From Oharaeibacter diazotrophicus (lineage in GTDB: Bacteria; Pseudomonadota; Alphaproteobacteria; Rhizobiales; Pleomorphomonadaceae): a stretch of 64,000 nt of DNA. Made by a program: the position numbers and the translations under genes. Location of the stretch: NCBI RefSeq assembly GCF_004362745.1, contig NZ_SNXY01000010.1, positions 374,501-438,500 on the forward strand. Reading direction: 5' to 3'. Of this stretch, positions 10,996-18,954 are shown piece after piece. The notes below the pieces were generated by a model that was given only the letters and a program-made list of their open reading frames with translations, was not told where the DNA came from and searched no databases. Positions within the stretch are counted from its first letter, which is position 1. Every line of letters starts with the position of its first letter.

Positions 10996-12221
10996 GAATT
11001 AGCGATACTATCCTCGCGTCTCTTGTCGAGGAAGAGTCTTCGCCCGGGCGGATGTTCCGAATTTTTCGTAATAGCCATGTAGATATTGTGGGACTAAAGA
11101 GTAGTGTAGAATTCTGTGATGCCTACATTGACTCGTTTCTAGAGTTTGAGATTTTCGCAGAAGGAGATGCGGATTCATTTTTTGAAATGAGCGACAGTGA
11201 GTCCATATCAATAAAAATTTCGCCATTTCCAGAGATTATTCAGGCGATTGCTGTCAAGTCTCGCCTGTCAGAGGGTGGTGCTTCATATGTTCTAAAGCTC
11301 GCTAGAGCTCCTTCTATTCTGATGCAGGTAGATAGGGCGAATAAATGGAAGAGCTTAGTTTTTTCAGCGGACGAAATTGCATCTGTCCTTGAGTTCAATG
11401 GAAAGGAATTTAGTTTCGAGAAGTGGGAACATTCACTGCATAAGGGGCAGTGGGGATTTGAGCCTTCGCATTTTTGTACTTTAGCAGATAAATCAGGAGA
11501 AGTGTTTTCTGTTGAAACTGCCCGGAAAGAGTTTCATTTGTTGAGGTGGTTCTATTGCTTTGTGCATGCGCGACGTATAGCATTTGAATCTCTTTATTCT
11601 GAAAACGAAGGTCAATTGGTGCATTTTGAGGTTGGAATATTTGGAGGTGATCGCGACAAGGTGCTTAGAAACTGGTTTCATTACGCGCTGCGGAGCGAGA
11701 TTCAGAATATATACAAGGGGTATCGAGAGGCGCATGCTTTATTCGGCTTGGATCTTATTAAGATAATTGAATTCTACAGAGTTTCTTCAGTTATTCGATC
11801 GAATTCGCAAGAGGTGGCGTATGTTTCTGCGATCTCTGCGTTGGAGCTTCTTTCAAATACAGTACTTTCATTAAAGGCTGGGTGGAGTAGAAATCTAGTA
11901 TCCAGAAGCAATTTGGATGACAAGATTCGGGCAACTTTTGGATTTCTGGGGCTCGGCTCAGATTTTAAGTTGCATGAAAAACTGCGACATTTGGAAAAAG
12001 AAAAGAACTTCGACTCTTTTCAGGTGATTGTCTTTATTCGCAACCAGATTGTTCACTCTATTCCAGGAGACGTTGATACAAGAATTTTGTTTTGCGCGTG
12101 GAGTGTATCTATGTGGCTTATTGAAATTTTCCTTCTATGTTTATTTGGACACAAGGGAGGTTACCAAGATCGACGTCAGTTCGGTGGGTATGCAGGGCTT
12201 CTTACAGCTATAAAAGCATAG
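10992..12221 (+). CDS. AT-rich HEPN-type protein, possible defence or toxin gene
   Basis: A 409-residue protein in a stretch that is strikingly AT-rich compared with the rest of the window, with codons (AAA, ATT, TTT) rare in its neighbours. I do not recognise the N-terminal 230 residues. The C-terminal part is helical, with [13 protein letters not shown] (about 285-300) and the motif RNQIVH (350-355), which fits the R-N-x3-H active site of HEPN ribonuclease domains. That layout, an unknown N-terminal part plus a C-terminal HEPN, resembles the ApeA-type phage defence proteins. Its ATG shares bases with the uvrB stop (ATGA); a weak GGAGG lies about 18 bases upstream. It is followed at once by the palindrome array. 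Function as an RNase is inference; horizontal origin is well supported by composition. Confidence 0.75.
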
Positions 12222-12248
12222 CAGTGTTCAATTGCCGAGGCCTCTCGC

Positions 12249-12366
12249 CGGCTTGGTCCGCGCAGGCGGACCATCCACGGCACTGCCGTACGCGCCGGTC
12301 ATCGCCTTCCGTTCAACCGTCTCCGCCCGCGAGTTTCGTGGATGGTCCGCCTTCGCGGACCAAGTC
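12249..12366. repeat. Palindrome array, left part (copies A and B)
   Basis: Two hairpins with the core TGGTCCGC-N4-GCGGACCA lie at 12254-12273 (loop GCAG) and 12343-12362 (loop CTTC), 89 bases apart. Outside the stem one side reads CGGCT and the other TCCACG, which shows that the two copies point in opposite directions. The left copy begins only about 30 bases after the stop of the AT-rich HEPN gene. The right copy is about 115 bases from the end of the GIY-YIG gene. Confidence 0.92.
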
Positions 12367-12479
12367 GGTCGCGGCCGTGGGCGAGGGGAGGTGTCGGGTT
12401 CGCTCGGGTGCCGCCGTTGTCGACCGCCCATCGCAGTCCAATCCCACCTTCGGCCTCCCGCAGGCTATCCCGCGCTCGC

Positions 12480-12785
12480 TCACCTGCCTTCCACCATCCC
12501 TGCCACTTCCGCATACAAATCCCGCCACTCCGGGTTCAATCCCAAGATCAGTCTCACCTTCCAGGCGCGGTTCCACGTCTTGATCCGGCGCTCCCGCCAG
12601 ATGGCGTCGCCGATCTCCTCGTGGTCCTCGTACCAGACCAGCCGCGTGCAGCCGTAGCGCTTGGTGAAGCCGTCGATCAGGCCTTCGCGATGCTCGAAGA
12701 TGCGGCCGACGAGGTCGCTCGTCACCCCGGTGTAGAGGATGCCGTTGGGCCGGTTGGTCACGATGTAGACGGTGCCCGACTTCAT
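12480..12785 (-). CDS. Stand-alone GIY-YIG endonuclease-family protein
   Basis: A 101-residue protein that is little more than one GIY-YIG nuclease domain, related in fold to the N-terminal domain of UvrC. Key positions are visible: the VYI strand (residues 6-8), LYTGV (17-21, equivalent of YIG), Arg28 in VGRIFEH, Glu65 in WRERRIK (metal ligand) and the C-terminal LNPEWRDL typical of the short YhbQ-like group. Active-site residues look complete, so it is probably an active DNA nuclease. It is on the minus strand inside a regular palindrome array, with arrays on both sides, an arrangement like that of transposase-like genes with REP elements. A biological role is not known. The ATG at 12785 gives the usual family start. 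Confidence 0.9.
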   Translation of the reverse strand: MKSGTVYIVTNRPNGILYTGVTSDLVGRIFEHREGLIDGFTKRYGCTRLVWYEDHEEIGDAIWRERRIKTWNRAWKVRLILGLNPEWRDLYAEVAGMVEGR

Positions 12786-12841
12786 GACGTGCAGGGTGCG
12801 ACAGCGCCGTCATGGTTGCAAGGGTCGAGGCCGGAGACTTT

Positions 12842-13138
12842 CGTGGATGGTCCGCCTGCGCGGACCAAATCGGCTTCGGGGGAGGGGTGGCGACGGAGCG
12901 GTGGCAGTCGATGGGCGGAACCTCTCCACCCGGCTTGGTCCGCGCAGGCGGACCATCCACGGCCCTGCCCTAGGCGCGGCGGTCCCCGCTCTCCGCACGG
13001 TCGCTTCCGCGTGCGACTCTCGTGGATGGTCCGCCTCCGCGGACCAAGTCGGATCAGGGGAGGGAAGGCAACGGGGCGGCGGGCCTCGAGGCACGAACCT
13101 CTCCACCCGGCTTGGTCCGCGCAGGCGGACCATCCACG
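12842..13138. repeat. Palindrome array, right part (copies C to F)
   Basis: Four hairpins with the core TGGTCCGC-N4-GCGGACCA at 12848-12867, 12936-12955, 13027-13046 and 13113-13132. Their loops are CTGC, GCAG, CTCC and GCAG. Their flanks (TCCACG on one side, CGGCT on the other) show strict alternation of direction, and starts are 88, 91 and 86 bases apart. Two kinds of spacer also alternate: one ends in ACCTCTCCACCCGGCT before copies D and F, the other starts GGCCCTGCC after D, like the spacer after copy A. The whole is therefore a tandem array of an about 180-bp inverted unit. Confidence 0.93.
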
Positions 13139-13940
13139 AAACACCCGCGCGCCACCTTTCGCGCCTGGGCCGCGCAGCCCCTCCCCGAAATCCTGTCCCC
13201 GCCCCCGTCCCCCGCCCTTAAACTCCCCCCATCCCCGCCCGTCACGAGGGCGTTCCGGTCGTTCACGGACGCGGGCGGGGGAGCGGAGACCCGGGGGTGC
13301 GGCGTGAACATCCGCTGCCCCGGGCGGGACGAAAGCGTGGGCGCCCGGCCCGTTGGACTACGGGCAGGCATCGCGGGAGGCGCGCGGTGCCGGCTGGAGC
13401 CGAAAAGACCAGTAAATCCTGGGGGCAATCCACGTATAAGCCGAAGCCTCCGCGTCCGGGGCGTCGCGGCCGCCCGTCGGGCGGGAACGGACACCCTCCT
13501 TCTCCCCCGTCGATCGGCGCCCGTCCGTGCGTCGTCGGCGGCGACGCCCCGGGCGCCTCGTCCCCTCCGCCGGCCGCCGCCGCGCGGAGCCGTGGGCGCT
13601 TCCGTGTCCCCGAGCGCCCGCGGACCCGGCGCCGTTCTCCCACCGGTCGCGACCGCGTCCCCGCCCTCGCGCCGACGCCGGAGGACCGCCGCGGCCGGAC
13701 CGCCGCGGCCGTGCGATCGACGCCGGTCCCGCATCGGCACCCGCCCGCCGCATCCGGATCCGCCGACGCCCGCCCGCCGACACCCGCCCACCGGCGCCCC
13801 GCGGGCGCACTCGGGCACCGGCTCCGAACGACACGGGCCCCGGGCCCCGACGACCGGCCCCCGGGGTACGCGCGACCGCGGCCACCCCGAAGCCCGACTG
13901 CCGAAGCCCGACTGCCTGCTGCCGACTGCCTCCCCCCCGA
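13139..13940. other. 800-base gap with no recognised gene
   Basis: Between the palindrome array and the collagen-like gene. Open frames on both strands have biased Arg/Pro/Ala composition and no start signals. A stretch at 13380-13450 (containing AAAAGACCAGTAAATCCTGG and CCACGTATAAGCC) is less GC-rich than its surroundings and could be a remnant or an unrecognised RNA. The last 45 bases hold short direct repeats. Confidence 0.5.
13897..13930. repeat. Short direct repeats beside the collagen-like gene
   Basis: The word GAAGCCCGACTGCC occurs twice in tandem and is followed by TGCTGCCGACTGCC. A closely related cluster lies at 15114-15152, on the other side of the collagen-like gene. Both clusters end in runs of C followed by ATCACC. 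Confidence 0.7.
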
Positions 13941-14864
13941 TCACCGCACCTCGAACGACATCAGCGACGCATGGGCGCCGGCGTTGAAGTCGATCTTGCC
14001 CTCCTGCTCGACGGCGATGCAGGGGCCGACGTCGTAGGTGGTGCCGGGGGCGAGTTCGAGGATGGTGTTGATCGACAGCGAATTGTTCTGGGAGGCGTAG
14101 CCGAACCAGCCGAAGGTGTAATAGGCGAAGTCGGTGTGCAGCACGCCGTCGGCCTGGTCGCGCCAGCAGATGCCCCAGTCGACGCCCCACTGGCCGGAGA
14201 GGGCGCGCGCCGACATGCTGGCGGTGGCGAAGATGCGTTGCTTGGCGCTGGTGACGGGGATCGACACGAAGCCCGGCGAGAAGCCGAAGGTGTAGCCGCC
14301 GCGGCCGGTGTCCTTCGGCAAGCCGGCGACGGTCCAGGTGTCGAGGATGCCGCTCGGGCCCTGCGGGCCGGTGGCGCCGGTCGGGCCGGTGGGACCGGCG
14401 GCACCGGTGTCGCCCTTGGCACCGGCCGGCCCGGCGGCCCCGGTGTCGCCCTTCGCGCCCTTGGCGCCGGCGGGCCCGGCGGGGCCGGCCGCACCGGCCG
14501 GACCGGTGTCGCCCTTGGCGCCGGCGGGGCCGGTGTCGCCCTTGGGTCCCTTCGGACCGGTCGGGCCGCACTTGCCGAGGAACAGGTTGAGCGTGCCCTC
14601 GGCGGTCGAGAGCGCCAGCTTGCAGGTGGCGGGCCGGTAGGCGAGGGTGAAGCGGAAGCTGCCGTCGGCGGCGGCCTTGGTGCTGTAGGCGGTGCCGACG
14701 ATGCGGATGGTCAGGCCGGGTGTGGCGGCCTTGCCGGAGACCACGAGGCGGCCGGCGTCGATCTGGGCGACGGCGACGTCGAGGCCGGCGCCGGAGGTGG
14801 CGGCGGCGGCCGGCGCGGCGATGGCGGCGGCGAGCAGGGCGGCGAGCGGCAAGCGGTACGTCAT
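13941..14864 (-). CDS. Secreted collagen-like (Gly-X-Y repeat) protein
   Basis: A 307-residue protein with a signal peptide (about 1-22), a beta-rich N-terminal part (23-100) with three cysteines overall visible, and a collagen-like stretch of about 25 Gly-X-Y triplets (about 103-175) starting [16 protein letters not shown]. The C-terminal part (about 178-307) is a predicted globular head ([28 protein letters not shown]) which I do not recognise. Bacterial collagen-like proteins form trimers on the surface or outside the cell. The ATG at 14864 follows AGGAG by a suitable gap and gives a clean signal peptide; a longer frame to 15017 has no such support. It is a single gene, flanked by short direct repeats. 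Confidence 0.85.
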   Translation of the reverse strand: MTYRLPLAALLAAAIAAPAAAATSGAGLDVAVAQIDAGRLVVSGKAATPGLTIRIVGTAYSTKAAADGSFRFTLAYRPATCKLALSTAEGTLNLFLGKCGPTGPKGPKGDTGPAGAKGDTGPAGAAGPAGPAGAKGAKGDTGAAGPAGAKGDTGAAGPTGPTGATGPQGPSGILDTWTVAGLPKDTGRGGYTFGFSPGFVSIPVTSAKQRIFATASMSARALSGQWGVDWGICWRDQADGVLHTDFAYYTFGWFGYASQNNSLSINTILELAPGTTYDVGPCIAVEQEGKIDFNAGAHASLMSFEVR

Positions 14865-15264
14865 GACAAAGCTCCTGAGCCGGGGGCTTGGGTCGACCCG
14901 ATGGCTTACGGTCCGCCCGGGCGGGAGGACGCGGTCGCGAAACGGCCGACGGCACGCGGCCGCGGTGGCGGTCGCGCTGAAATCATGGTCGGCACGCCCG
15001 CGAAGGCGCGCCGGCAATCGATCGTGTCAACGCGCACATCCTGCCGGATACGTCCGGAAATGACAATGCGGCCGCCCGCCGCCCGCCTCCACCCCCTCGC
15101 GCCCGCCGGCGGCCCCGAGGCCCGACTGCCGACTGCCGAAGCCCTACTGCCTTCCCCCCCCCCATCACCCCCTCGTGACTTGCCGCCGTGTAACGCCCGC
15201 CTACCCTCCCGCGTATCAGGTGCGAGGCCGTGGACGGCCGGATGGTTTCGACGAGGAGGACGGC
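14865..15264. other. 400-base divergent spacer before msrP
   Basis: The spacer holds the leaders of the divergent collagen-like gene and msrP. The only structure I see is a short repeat cluster at 15114-15152 (CCCGACTGCCGACTGCC and GAAGCCCTACTGCC) matching the one at 13897-13930, followed by a run of ten C. No clear promoter was found by eye. Confidence 0.5.
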
Positions 15265-16227
15265 ATGAACATCCTGCGGCGCCCGGCCTGGGCGATCCCC
15301 GAGCGCGAGGCGACGCCCGAGGGCGTGTTCCTGAACCGGCGCGCGGTGCTGGCGGCGATGGGTCTCGGGGCGGGGCTGGCGGCGACGGCCGGTTTCGGCG
15401 TGCGGTCGGCCCGGGCGGCGACGCCGATCGACGGGCTGTTCCCGGCCAAGCGCAACCCGGCCTTCGTGCTCGACCGAGACATGACGCCGGAGGAGGCCAA
15501 CACGACCTACAACAACTTCTACGAATTCGGCTCGTCCAAGGACGTCGCGGGCGCGGCGCGGGCGCTGAAGCCGCGGCCGTGGACGGTGACGGTCGGCGGG
15601 CTGGTCGAGGCCGAGAAGACGGTCGACGTCGACGACCTGATCAAGGCGATGCCGGTGGAGGAGCGGCTCTACCGCCACCGCTGCGTCGAGGCGTGGTCGA
15701 TGACGGTGCCGTGGACCGGCTTCCCGCTGGCGGCGCTGGTGGCCTGGGCCAAGCCCACGGCGGCGGCGAAATACGTCCGCTTCGAGACCTTCCAGGACGC
15801 CGACGTCGGCGCCGGCTTCGGCCAGTTCTGGTATCCCTGGCCCTATGTCGAGGGCCTGACCATGGCCGAGGCGACCAACGACCTCGCCTTCATGGTGATG
15901 GGCGCCTACGGCAAGCCGCTGCCCAACGTCATGGGCGCGCCGCTCCGGCTGGCGACGCCGTGGAAATACGGCTTCAAGAGCATCAAGTCGATCGTCAAGG
16001 TGACCTTCGTCGAGGAGCGACCGGTGTCGTTCTGGGAGCAGCTGCAGGCGTCGGAATACGGCTTTTGGGCCAACGTCAACCCGGAGGTGCCGCACCCGCG
16101 CTGGAGCCAGGCGAGCGAGCGCGTGCTGCACACCGGCGAACGCGTGCCGACGCTGCTGTTCAACGGCTACGCCGAGCAGGTCGCGGACCTCTACAAGGAC
16201 CTGGGCAAGGAGGCGCTCTACATGTGA
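15265..16227 (+). CDS. msrP: Protein-methionine-sulfoxide reductase catalytic subunit MsrP
   Basis: Periplasmic molybdoenzyme of 320 residues that repairs oxidised methionines in envelope proteins; it takes electrons from the quinone pool through MsrQ. The start has a twin-arginine signal (NRRAVLAAMG, Arg25-Arg26). Cys140 in YRHRCVEAWSM is the molybdenum ligand, and the family features NFYEFGSSK and WYPWPYVEGL are present. ATG at 15265 is preceded by GAGGAGGA; an upstream frame to 15175 lacks support. The gene normally sits next to msrQ, but no such haem membrane protein gene follows here; the next gene is unrelated. Length is usual for the family. Confidence 0.96.
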   Translation: MNILRRPAWAIPEREATPEGVFLNRRAVLAAMGLGAGLAATAGFGVRSARAATPIDGLFPAKRNPAFVLDRDMTPEEANTTYNNFYEFGSSKDVAGAARALKPRPWTVTVGGLVEAEKTVDVDDLIKAMPVEERLYRHRCVEAWSMTVPWTGFPLAALVAWAKPTAAAKYVRFETFQDADVGAGFGQFWYPWPYVEGLTMAEATNDLAFMVMGAYGKPLPNVMGAPLRLATPWKYGFKSIKSIVKVTFVEERPVSFWEQLQASEYGFWANVNPEVPHPRWSQASERVLHTGERVPTLLFNGYAEQVADLYKDLGKEALYM

Positions 16228-16345
16228 CGCTCGCCTCCGACGGGGACTTCGCGAAGTCCCCACTCGTCGGAACCGCGCGCGCCGCGTATGAACGGATCGG
16301 CCGGCCCGATGGGACGCCGGCTCGGTGTTCTCGCGGGTGGCGGCG

Positions 16346-17302
16346 ATGTGGGTGGGCGGTGGTCGGGCGGTCCGGGTGGTCCACGACGGACCGGACGTGC
16401 AGGTTCTCCATCTTCCCGGGCGGGAGGACCTCATGCTGGGGATCTTCTCCCCGAAGGGGACCATCGTCGGCGACGGCCACTTCTGGGGCCGGGCGCCGGC
16501 CGAGAAGCTCGGCTACGCTGCGCTCGGTTTCGTCGCCAAGGGGCCGACCTGGTTCCCGCGCGCCGACATGGCGGCGGCGCTCGCAGCCGCCGCGCCGATC
16601 GCCGCCGGGCACGGCGCCACCCTCGCGATCGGCTCGTCGATGGGCGGCTTCGCGGCGCTGAAATACGGCCGGGCGCTCGGCGCACCGATCGGCCTCGCCT
16701 ACTGCCCGAACGCGACGGTTCCGATGCGGGACCGGGTGCTGCGGGAGGACTACCGCGGAGAGGTCCCCCGGCGCGACGTCGCGGTCATGGCCGACGAGGT
16801 GCCGGACGTCGCCATGTGCATCTACGATCCCGGCGTCGACTTCGACGCGCGCGAGGTCGACGAACTCGCGGCGGTGGCGCCGTGGCTGCGGCGGGTCACC
16901 GTGCCCAACGTCGGCCACGAGGTGATCCGGCCGTTCGCGGCGACGGAGGTGTTCGGGGCCGTCGTCGATCTTGCCCGGCATGGCGACGTCGAGGGGCTGC
17001 GGCGGCTGGCGCAGGTCCGGCGTCGGCTGCCGGGCCAGAGGACGCTGTCGATCGTCCGCCATTCGATCCTCCGGCGCCCGATGCTCGCCTATCATCTGCT
17101 GCTGCGCGAGATCGCCCATTTCCCGCCGCGCGACGCGCGCGAGATCGCCCTCGCGCTCGGCCGGCACTTCCTGCGCCATGCTTCGCCGGGCAAGGCGCGC
17201 ACCGTCTTCCGCGCCGGCATGGACCGTCTTCCGGGCGACGGGGAACTCCGGGCCGCCTGGGAAGAAGCCGGCGCGGTGCTCGCTGGGCCTCCCGCGGCCT
17301 AG
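16346..17302 (+). CDS. Alpha/beta-hydrolase-like protein of unknown role
   Basis: About 318 residues. The motif GSSMGG (Ser of a G-x-S-x-G nucleophile elbow, about residue 95) and a later Asp and His (YDPGVDFD; NVGHEV) are in the order of an alpha/beta hydrolase triad. The first 80 residues, with FWGRAPAEKLGYAALGFVAKG, do not look like a classical esterase; such proteins occur in alphaproteobacteria near polysaccharide genes. The C-terminal 80 residues are helical, with tetratricopeptide-like character. No substrate can be named. The start is uncertain: ATG 16346 is used, and GTG 16325 would add seven residues. It stands alone, about 120 bases after msrP. Confidence 0.7.
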   Translation: MWVGGGRAVRVVHDGPDVQVLHLPGREDLMLGIFSPKGTIVGDGHFWGRAPAEKLGYAALGFVAKGPTWFPRADMAAALAAAAPIAAGHGATLAIGSSMGGFAALKYGRALGAPIGLAYCPNATVPMRDRVLREDYRGEVPRRDVAVMADEVPDVAMCIYDPGVDFDAREVDELAAVAPWLRRVTVPNVGHEVIRPFAATEVFGAVVDLARHGDVEGLRRLAQVRRRLPGQRTLSIVRHSILRRPMLAYHLLLREIAHFPPRDAREIALALGRHFLRHASPGKARTVFRAGMDRLPGDGELRAAWEEAGAVLAGPPAA

Positions 17303-17343
17303 AACGTCCGAACGGCACGACTCCCGTCCCCTGCCGTCCGGGC

Positions 17344-17483
17344 AAAAAAAAGCCGGGCACGAGGGCCCGGCTTGTTCAGTTTGGGGGAGCGCGCCGCAGG
17401 GACGGCGCGCACCTTCCAGAGGGGAACAGCTGAAAGCCCGGACCACCGGGAGGAAGTAGCGGTCCGAACGTCGTCATCAGCTG
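17344..17483 (-). ncRNA. AbcR-like (alpha-r15) regulatory small RNA
   Basis: About 140 nt on the minus strand. From its 5' end: stem-loop 1, closed by CAGCTGA/TCAGCTG (17477-17483 with 17427-17433) and CGGACC/GGTCCG (17461-17466 with 17439-17444), shows the anti-Shine-Dalgarno word TTCCTCCC in its loop (17448-17455). Then a single-stranded GTTCCCCTCT (17418-17427), a perfect 8-bp hairpin (17389-17396 with 17403-17410), CTCCCCC (17383-17389), and an intrinsic terminator (arms 17365-17373 and 17350-17358) with eight T. AbcR1/AbcR2 of Sinorhizobium and Brucella, Hfq-bound repressors of transporter mRNAs, have such CU-rich loops and lie beside lsrB/vtlR, as here. Only one copy is seen; related genomes often have two. 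Identity rests on structure and synteny. Confidence 0.72.
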
Positions 17484-17489
17484 AGAGAG

Positions 17490-17518
17490 GATATGAGCCC
17501 TTCGCGCCTGCGAAACAA
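17490..17518 (-). promoter_or_regulatory. Sigma-70-like promoter of the small RNA
   Basis: Read on the minus strand: -35 TTGTTT (17513-17518), a 17-base spacer, and -10 CATATC (17490-17495). This would start transcription near 17483, exactly at the base of stem-loop 1 of the small RNA. Confidence 0.6.
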
Positions 17519-17528
17519 GCAGGCAGGT

Positions 17529-17545
17529 TGCATGTCAGCTATGCA
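17529..17545. promoter_or_regulatory. Candidate LysR-type binding site (TGCAT-N7-ATGCA)
   Basis: The 17-base inverted repeat TGCATGTCAGCTATGCA contains a T-N11-A motif typical of LysR regulators. Its centre is about 54 bases upstream of the predicted start of the small RNA, a usual position for an activator site. The closest LysR gene is lsrB, 400 bases away, whose homologue VtlR is known to activate AbcR2 in Brucella. Confidence 0.55.
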
Positions 17546-17937
17546 GTTTCGCGGTCGGGTGCCGACAATTCGGGCTTGGCGGTTTTCCGCGGGCTCGCGC
17601 GGCAGAATGGGATGCTCGCGCGGCCCGATACGATGGCAACCGATTTTGCGATCGCGAAGGCAGCCGCGGGCGCGATGCGCGCGGCGCGGCAACGGCGTGG
17701 CGTCGCTTGCTCTAGCGGCGAACGCCGACCATTCCGCCGACGCACCGTCATGGCGGAGCGCTCATGGACAATCTCGAGGGCGGGTCGCGGACGTTCGTCC
17801 GCTTCGCGTCCGCCATTGCGGTGGCAGCCGCCGGCGACGTCGGAATGGTCCGGCACGGGTGCAGGAAAGGATGCGCGGGCGAGGGCGCGTCCGTCCCCGG
17901 GCACACCACCCCGTGCTAGCATGACCTTCGCCCGCCC
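17546..17937. other. Spacer between sRNA promoter and lsrB, nothing recognised
   Basis: About 390 bases in which open frames on both strands are arginine-rich shadows without start signals. A second AbcR copy was searched for here by eye (CU-rich loops plus terminator) and not found. Confidence 0.5.
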
Positions 17938-18828
17938 TCAGAAGCTCCAGCGCTGTGCCTTGGAGACGAGGAAGTCGCGGAAGGCGTGGACGCGGGCGCT
18001 GTTCCGGAGTTCGTCGGGATAGACGAAATAGGTGTCGAAGGAGGGCAGGTCGACCTCCGGGATCAGCTGCGCCAGCCCGCTGTCGGTCTCGATCAGGTAG
18101 TCGGGCAGGAGGGCGATGCCGATGCCGCGCTGCACCGCGCGTTTGATCGCGACGATGTTGTTGACCCGGAGCACCGGCACGCGGGGATTGTCGTAGGCCC
18201 GGCCGGCGCTCTCCAGCCAGTTCATGTCGCGCAGATAGGCCGGCGCCGCCGCGCCGAAGGTGACGATGCGATGGCCCTCGAGCTCCTCGATCGTGCGCGG
18301 CGAGCCGAAGCGCTTGACGTAGTGCGGCGAGGCGTAGAGGTGGAAATGGACGGTGAACAGCTTGCGCTGGATCAGGTCCGGCTGCGTCGGCTGGCGCAGC
18401 CGGATCGCGACGTCGGCCTGACGCATGGCGAGGTCGAGCTCGACGTCGTCGAGGATCAGCTGCAGCTGCACCTCGGGATAGAGGTCGATGAACTCGTGCA
18501 TGCGCGAGGTCAGCCAGGTCGAACCGAGGCCGACCGTGGTGGTTACGCGCAGCGAGCCCGAGGGGCGCTCGCGGCTGTCGGTCAGCCGGCTCTGGACGTC
18601 CTCGAGCTTCATCAGCACGTCGTGGGCGGCCCGGTAGAGCAGTTCGCCCTGTTCGGTGAGGATCAGGCCGCGGGCGTGCCGGTGGAACAGCGGCACGCCG
18701 AGGTCCTGTTCCAGCGCGCCGACCTGCCGGCTGACGGCGGACTGGCTCATCGACAGCACGTCGCCGGCGTGGGTGAAACTGCCCGCCCGAGCCGCGGCGT
18801 GGAAGATCCTGAGCTTGTCCCAGTCCAT
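17938..18828 (-). CDS. lsrB: LysR-family regulator LsrB/VtlR
   Basis: A 296-residue LysR regulator. It starts MDWDKLRIFHAAARAGSFTHAG, with the winged helix-turn-helix in residues 1-60 (SQSAVSRQVGALEQDLGVPLFHR) and the effector domain in 90-290 (SLRVTTTVGLGSTWLT; DTYFVYPDELRNSA). This matches LsrB of Sinorhizobium and VtlR of Brucella, needed for redox balance, lipopolysaccharide synthesis and host infection, and regulators of AbcR sRNAs and transporter genes. The synteny lrp-trxB-lsrB-sRNA is the same as in Sinorhizobium. Two ATG codons lie in tandem (18831 and 18828); the second matches the family start and has GAGAGGGGG upstream. It likely binds the T-N11-A site upstream of the sRNA. Confidence 0.88.
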   Translation of the reverse strand: MDWDKLRIFHAAARAGSFTHAGDVLSMSQSAVSRQVGALEQDLGVPLFHRHARGLILTEQGELLYRAAHDVLMKLEDVQSRLTDSRERPSGSLRVTTTVGLGSTWLTSRMHEFIDLYPEVQLQLILDDVELDLAMRQADVAIRLRQPTQPDLIQRKLFTVHFHLYASPHYVKRFGSPRTIEELEGHRIVTFGAAAPAYLRDMNWLESAGRAYDNPRVPVLRVNNIVAIKRAVQRGIGIALLPDYLIETDSGLAQLIPEVDLPSFDTYFVYPDELRNSARVHAFRDFLVSKAQRWSF

Positions 18829-18954
18829 CATCGGCGCCCCCTCTCGCGGTGCGGGGCCGTGCTTTCCGTCCCCGTCTACCGCGCTCTGCCCGCGAATCCC
18901 GCGTCGTCCCCGGTCCGCGACGCCCCGTTCCCCGGGGGCGTCACGGACGCGTCG

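Noticed and set aside
12249-13138. Possible CRISPR array because of regularly spaced repeats
   Set aside because: The repeat units alternate in direction, spacers are related to one another rather than unique, and no cas genes are nearby.
17493-17924. A 143-codon plus-strand frame between the hydrolase and lsrB
   Set aside because: Arg-rich shadow without ribosome binding site; the region is better explained by the sRNA promoter and spacer.
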